Assembly (NCBI GenBank): GCA_045537065.1
Contig: JAZSOT010000001.1
Location: 1-34,955 of the forward strand
Origin: RGIG8709 sp045537065
Lineage (GTDB): Bacteria > Bacillota > Clostridia > Monoglobales > Monoglobaceae
DNA: 34,955 nt
Direction: 5' to 3'
Shown here in pieces: positions 31,326 to 34,955 of the stretch. The notes beneath the pieces were generated by a model. It had not been told where the DNA came from, made no database searches, and was given only the letters and a program-made list of their open reading frames with translations. The position numbers were made by a program, and so were the translations under genes. The number at the start of each line of letters is the position of its first letter. Position 1 is the first letter of the stretch.

Positions 31326-32672
31326 GTGAAGAGTGAAACAATGAAAAGCTTTAGAAAATATTTAAAAGACGAAAAAATTGCCTTTTTACTTTTTGTGCTT
31401 TTATGTCTTTTCAGGTTTTCTTTTTTCGGCTTTTACTATGTGCCCTATCTTGATGATTATGTGCAATACGGATATTACTCGCATTTTGAAAACCCGCTTG
31501 AGGACATTTTATTATCAGGGGCGGGAACGGCACTTTCAAGGCCTTTTGCCGCTTTTTCGGATGTTTACATTTTCAGCCGACTTTGGAACAACCTATCCCT
31601 TGCCCTTATAATCCTTAATTTTTTATTCGGTCTTTCAGGGATATTTTTTTACAAAGCTTTAGACAAGGCAGGTTTTTCACCCTCCCCCTTTTTCCTTGTG
31701 CTTTACGGACTTTTGCCCACTCTTACCGAGGGAACATTCTGGATTTCAGGCGCAACAAGGCTTGTTCCTGCAATGCTTTTTTCATCCCTTGCCTTTTATT
31801 TTATGCAGGAAGAAAGAAGGTTCAGCTTGCCCGTTTTTTATCTTTCCTCTCTTCTTGCATGCGGTTTTTATGAGCAGGGAATTTGCCTCCTCGGAGCTTT
31901 GGTTTTTTGCCTTTTCATAAAAAACCCAAGGAAATATTTTCTGCATTTTTCCCTTGGGAGTTTAAATCTTCTCATTATATGTGCATATTATCTGCTTATG
32001 GGAAGCGAGGGAGACAACAAGGACAGAATGATTTTTTCTCCCGATTTCAAAATGGCACTCTCAAACACTATCTCCGTTTTAAAGGCACAAATCCCCTTAT
32101 ACACCAAGGGGTTTTTAAGGAGCATTAACATAATAAGAGAGCATGGGGCAATAAACTATTTGGTCTGCCTTTTTCTTCTTTGCTTTTTGTTTTCCCTGAA
32201 AGAAAACAAAAAACGCCCATTTTCGTGGGGAAAATTTATATTTGGCATATGCCTCTTTTTTGTGCCTCTTTTGCCATTTTTTGTTTTGGAAAATTCCTTT
32301 ATAAATTTCAGAAACCTTGTGCCCTCCTGCCTTGGCTTTGCAATTATGGGAGACAGTTTTCTTTCCCTTTTCAAAAAGGGGCGAAACACCTTATGCTTTC
32401 TTATTTCTTCATTTTTAATAATCTCAAATGTAGCAGAGGTTTATGACTACACAAAGACGGCTTTTAGGGACAGAGAGCTTATTTATTCTATCTCGGAAAA
32501 CCTTTCGGGGGGCACCTTTTATTTCCCCGAAACAGAGGAAAACTACTACCCCCAAACCTCTCCGTTCGGCGACCACATAATAAGCATCACAGGCTCCGAC
32601 TGGGGACTTACAGGGACCGTTCGGGCGGTTTCGGGAAACAAAAAAGTTGTTGTTATCCGAAAAAAAGGTTGA
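31326..32672 (+). CDS. Polytopic membrane protein, possibly a GT-C type glycosyltransferase
   Basis: 448 residues with about ten hydrophobic segments and a soluble C-terminal end (LIYSISENLSGGTFYFPETEENYYPQTSPFGDHIISITGSDWGLTG...). After the first helix comes VPYLDDYVQYGYYSHFENP; an acidic pair in the first outer loop is the hallmark position of GT-C glycosyltransferases that use lipid-linked sugars. Conserved-looking FWISGATRLVPAMLF and ACGFYEQGICLLGALVF follow. I do not recognise the exact family. GTG at 31326 or ATG at 31341 could be the start; neither ribosome site is strong. It is 27 bp after the flippase-like gene, which supports a joint role in moving and building surface glycans. Function is an inference. 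Confidence 0.65.
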   Translation: MKSETMKSFRKYLKDEKIAFLLFVLLCLFRFSFFGFYYVPYLDDYVQYGYYSHFENPLEDILLSGAGTALSRPFAAFSDVYIFSRLWNNLSLALIILNFLFGLSGIFFYKALDKAGFSPSPFFLVLYGLLPTLTEGTFWISGATRLVPAMLFSSLAFYFMQEERRFSLPVFYLSSLLACGFYEQGICLLGALVFCLFIKNPRKYFLHFSLGSLNLLIICAYYLLMGSEGDNKDRMIFSPDFKMALSNTISVLKAQIPLYTKGFLRSINIIREHGAINYLVCLFLLCFLFSLKENKKRPFSWGKFIFGICLFFVPLLPFFVLENSFINFRNLVPSCLGFAIMGDSFLSLFKKGRNTLCFLISSFLIISNVAEVYDYTKTAFRDRELIYSISENLSGGTFYFPETEENYYPQTSPFGDHIISITGSDWGLTGTVRAVSGNKKVVVIRKKG

Positions 32673-32697
32673 ATGTTTTTAAATTTTGTGTTATAAT
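32669..32697 (+). promoter_or_regulatory. Promoter of the RNase J gene
   Basis: TTGAAT (32669-32674), 17 bases, TATAAT (32692-32697) preceded by TGT, an extended -10. The -35 box covers the stop codon of the upstream gene. Start near 32704, giving a leader of about 75 bases. Confidence 0.8.
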
Positions 32698-32712
32698 GAC
32701 TTTGAATTTGCG

Positions 32713-32745
32713 TTTTATATAGACCTCTTGGTCGTTTATATAAAA
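32713..32745 (+). promoter_or_regulatory. Hairpin in the RNase J leader
   Basis: TTTTATATA and TATATAAAA (9 bp) enclose a GACC-TCTT-GGTC stem-loop, with a 3-base bulge GTT on the 3' side. It is near the 5' end of the predicted transcript and 33 bases ahead of the GTG start. It is not followed by a U run, so it is not a terminator. Confidence 0.7.
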
Positions 32746-32778
32746 GGTCGGCTTACAAAAAAGAAAGGAGTTTAATTA

Positions 32779-34443
32779 GTGCAAAAAAACAAAAAAATAA
32801 AAATCACCCCTCTCGGCGGTCTTCTTGAAATCGGGAAAAACCTGACGGTTTTTGAGTACGGAAACGATTTAATCATTTTGGACTGCGGGCTGGCTTTCCC
32901 AGACGACGATATGCCGGGAATTGATATGGTTATTCCGGATATAACCTATCTTGTGAAAAACAAGGAGAGAGTCAGGGGAATTGTCTTAACCCACGGTCAC
33001 GAAGACCATATCGGGGCTATTCCCTATGTTCTTAAAGAGATAAATGTGCCCGTTTTCGGCACAAAACTAACCCTTGGAATTTTGAAAAATAAACTTATAG
33101 AGCACGGCATACTGGATAATTCAAAGCTTAAGGTTATTAACTCGGGAGAGACCTTTAACCTTGGCTGTTTCAAAATTGAGTTTATCCGTTCAAACCACTC
33201 TATTGCAGATGCGGTTGCGGTTGCTTTTCACACCCCTGCAGGGGTTGTTCTTCACACAGGAGACTTCAAAATCGACACAACTCCCATAAACGGAGAAATG
33301 ATTGACCTGGGAAGAATTGGGGAGCTTGGAAAACAGGGCGTTTTAGCTCTGCTTTCCGACAGCACAAACGCCGAAAGAAAAGGCTACACCATGAGCGAAA
33401 GAACGGTTGGTGCAACCTTTGACAATATTTTTGAAAACTGCCAGAAAAGAATATTTGTTGCAACCTTTGCATCAAATATTCACAGAGTCCAGCAGATTAT
33501 TAATGCGGCTGTGAAATTTGGCAGAAAGGTGGCAGTTTCAGGCAGAAGTATGGAAAATGTGCTTTCTGCCGCAATTGAGCTTGGTTATATGAATATCCCC
33601 AAAAACACTCTTATTTCTCTGGATGAAATCGGAAGATATTCAAAAGAACAGCTTGTTATCGTTACAACGGGAAGTCAGGGAGAGCCTATGTCTGCTCTTT
33701 CCAGAATGGCTTTTTCGGGACATAAAAAGGTTAATATAGAAGCCGACGACCTTGTTATTATTTCCGCAAGCCCTATCCCCGGAAACGAAAAAACAATCTC
33801 CAATGTTATAAACGAGCTTTTAAAACACGGCGCAGAGGTTATTTACGAATCTCTTGCTGATGTTCACGTTTCGGGACATGCCTGTCAGGAGGAGCTGAAA
33901 ATTATTTTAGCTCTTGCAAAGCCAAAGTTCTTTATTCCCGTTCACGGTGAATACAAGCATCTTGCAAAACACAGAGAGCTTGCCCTTATGATGGGTATTC
34001 CGTCAAAAAATATATTTATGCTTGAAAACGGAAAATGCCTTGAGCTTTCAAAGAACGAGGGCAAAATCACAGGCTCAGTTCCATCAGGCAAAATCTTAGT
34101 TGACGGCCTTGGTGTTGGGGATGTTGGAAACATCGTTCTTCGCGACAGAAAGCACCTTGCTGAAGACGGCTTGATAGTTGTTGTTCTTTCTATGGACCAC
34201 GAAAACGGAGTTGTTGTTGCAGGACCTGACATTATTTCAAGAGGCTTTGTTTATGTAAGAGAAAGCGAAGACCTTATGGAAGAAATGAGACAGACCGCAG
34301 AAGATATAATTGATGAGTGCGTGAGCCATCATATTGTGGACTGGACCACCTTAAAGTCCCGTCTGAAAAACGAGCTGGGAAGCTATATCTTCACAAAAAC
34401 AAAAAGAAAACCGATGATATTACCTATTATTATGGACGTATAA
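32779..34443 (+). CDS. rnj: Ribonuclease J
   Basis: 5'-3' exo- and endoribonuclease of the metallo-beta-lactamase/beta-CASP group, central to mRNA decay in Firmicutes. 554 residues. The metal site HGHEDH is at 72-77, with SNHSIADAVAVAFHTPAGVVLHTGDFKID after it; the beta-CASP part has TTGSQGEPMSALSRMA and VHVSGHACQEELK, and the C-terminal domain follows DRKHLAEDGLIVVVL. GTG start with AAAGGAG 8 bases upstream; no earlier in-frame start with a ribosome site. It has its own promoter and a structured leader, and ends at a strong terminator. RNase J1 or J2 cannot be told by eye, though the catalytic motif is intact, as in J1. Confidence 0.96.
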   Translation: MQKNKKIKITPLGGLLEIGKNLTVFEYGNDLIILDCGLAFPDDDMPGIDMVIPDITYLVKNKERVRGIVLTHGHEDHIGAIPYVLKEINVPVFGTKLTLGILKNKLIEHGILDNSKLKVINSGETFNLGCFKIEFIRSNHSIADAVAVAFHTPAGVVLHTGDFKIDTTPINGEMIDLGRIGELGKQGVLALLSDSTNAERKGYTMSERTVGATFDNIFENCQKRIFVATFASNIHRVQQIINAAVKFGRKVAVSGRSMENVLSAAIELGYMNIPKNTLISLDEIGRYSKEQLVIVTTGSQGEPMSALSRMAFSGHKKVNIEADDLVIISASPIPGNEKTISNVINELLKHGAEVIYESLADVHVSGHACQEELKIILALAKPKFFIPVHGEYKHLAKHRELALMMGIPSKNIFMLENGKCLELSKNEGKITGSVPSGKILVDGLGVGDVGNIVLRDRKHLAEDGLIVVVLSMDHENGVVVAGPDIISRGFVYVRESEDLMEEMRQTAEDIIDECVSHHIVDWTTLKSRLKNELGSYIFTKTKRKPMILPIIMDV

Positions 34444-34472
34444 AAAAAGGACTGCTTCGCAGTCCTTTTTTA
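34444..34472 (+). terminator. Terminator of the RNase J gene
   Basis: GGACTGC-TTC-GCAGTCC with an A run before and TTTTTTA after, directly behind the stop codon. It could also end the minus-strand gene to the right. Confidence 0.95.
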
Positions 34473-34693
34473 TTTCGGTTCATCGCGGACGCCGATCCCT
34501 ACTATAATTTATCCGATAAGAGACATCCAGCAGAATGTGAACCGTGTCCTGCCCGCCTGAAACAAACAGAATTTTGGAAAGATTTTGGTTCAGAAGATGA
34601 AGCAAGGCTTTGTGCCTTGCAAAGATGATGTGCCAAAATAAGCCAAAATTGTGGCGTTTCGGGTGGGATTTGATACGGTGAACAATCTGCATA
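34473..34693. other. Intergenic stretch with a GC-richer, coding-like patch
   Basis: Between the RNase J terminator and the topoisomerase gene. In the plus frame from about 34482 to 34628 a 48-residue stretch reads RFIADADPYYNLSDKRHP, then AECEPCPARLKQTEFWKDFGS, ending CALQR-stop. It looks more protein-like than a chance frame (Cys-x2-Cys, mixed composition), but it has no start or ribosome site of its own, because the frame runs in from the RNase J gene in the wrong phase. A GCAAGGC/GCCTTGC hairpin covers its end. It may be a gene remnant or dispersed repeat; I do not recognise it. Confidence 0.35.
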
Positions 34694-34954
34694 TTAAAAC
34701 TTGAATACCACTTTTCCGTTTTCAAGCTTTAACACAGCATCAAATTCCTTGCCCGTTCTTGGGGAGACAAAGCCTTTGATTTTTGCAGTTTCGCCGTTTT
34801 CAAGGAGCATTTTCACATTTTCAAATGAAATTATCCGTCCGCAAATTCTGAAATTCACCGAGAATTTACAGCCTTCTTTATAGCCTTTGCAACCATAACC
34901 GAAGGTGGTTCTTACTATTTCATTTCCGCAAAGGGGACAAGTGCCAACTTTGCT
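34694..34954 (-). CDS. topB: C-terminal end of a topoisomerase III-like protein (partial)
   Basis: The last 86 residues of a gene entering from the right edge; stop at 34694. The sequence has a zinc-ribbon-like KVGTCPLCGNEIVRTTFGYGCKGYKEGCKFSV, then RIISFENVKMLLENGETAKIKGFVSPRTGKEFDAVLKL and ends KVVFKF. This is the repeat found at the C-terminus of bacterial topoisomerase III/TopB proteins (Cys-x2-Cys, Cys-x5-Cys, then GFVS.+GKEFDA.L.L). The catalytic part is outside the window, so a helicase or another protein carrying the same repeat is possible. The stop is about 220 bp from the RNase J terminator, which may serve both. Confidence 0.65.
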   Translation of the reverse strand, partial: SKVGTCPLCGNEIVRTTFGYGCKGYKEGCKFSVNFRICGRIISFENVKMLLENGETAKIKGFVSPRTGKEFDAVLKLENGKVVFKF

Positions 34955-34955
34955 T

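Noticed and set aside
34480..34725. 81-residue minus-strand frame overlapping the topoisomerase end
   Set aside because: It starts inside the topoisomerase frame, lacks a ribosome site and has a shadow-like composition; the overlapping plus-strand patch looks more protein-like.
1..34955. CRISPR array, tRNA or rRNA genes, phage or IS elements
   Set aside because: No regularly spaced repeats, no cloverleaf with CCA-type end, no rRNA landmarks and no transposase or integrase domains were found by eye.

Overview
The window looks like the chromosome of a low-GC, fermentative, probably endospore-forming member of the Clostridia (Firmicutes/Bacillota). The support is AT-rich intergenic DNA with strong sigma-A type promoters and AGGAGG-like ribosome sites, SpoIID and SpoVB family proteins, RNase J, the zinc-ligand (C+) form of S18, a sodium-pump decarboxylase subunit, a clostridial-type single-chain PurL with its own glutaminase domain, and an IMP cyclohydrolase of the PurO type. 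No rRNA, tRNA, CRISPR array, phage or IS element was seen.

Left part (1-12900, all minus strand): one long de novo purine operon. In transcription order it reads promoter, ZTP riboswitch with a terminator, purE, a purF-like gene, purM, purN, purO, a stand-alone AICAR transformylase (purH), glyA, purD, purL and fhs, which runs off the left edge. It joins purine synthesis to one-carbon supply: GlyA and Fhs feed the tetrahydrofolate pool, and PurN and PurH use 10-formyl-THF. The riboswitch senses ZTP/ZMP, the signal of 10-formyl-THF shortage. purB, purC and purK are not in the window. The PurF-like protein starts Met-Gly-Gly and lacks the usual N-terminal catalytic cysteine.

Middle part (12919-24235, minus strand): a decarboxylase beta subunit (OadB type) with a 37-residue OadG-like membrane peptide; rpoC and rpoB, driven by a consensus promoter whose -35 box lies inside the terminator of the gene upstream; a DacF-type D,D-carboxypeptidase; and a shortened MocR/PdxR-type regulator. 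The regulator faces a plus-strand pdxY-cysK pair (24317-26087) across two face-to-face promoters that share -10 bases.

Right part (26096-34955): a YafQ/DinJ-type toxin-antitoxin module bracketed by two identical 22-bp hairpin sequences; the rpsF-ssb-rpsR operon with a leader resembling the S6:S18 binding site of 16S rRNA; a plus-strand run of spoIID-like, cytidylate-kinase-like, SpoVB/MurJ-like and GT-C-like membrane protein genes; RNase J with a structured leader; and the C-terminal end of a probable topoisomerase III at the right edge.

No wholly new system stands out. The best leads are regulatory or architectural: the cysteine-less PurF in a ZTP-controlled operon, the toxin-antitoxin cassette between identical hairpins, Shine-Dalgarno sites buried in terminator-like hairpins at two loci, the shared-box divergent promoters of the vitamin B6 locus, and the microprotein next to OadB.
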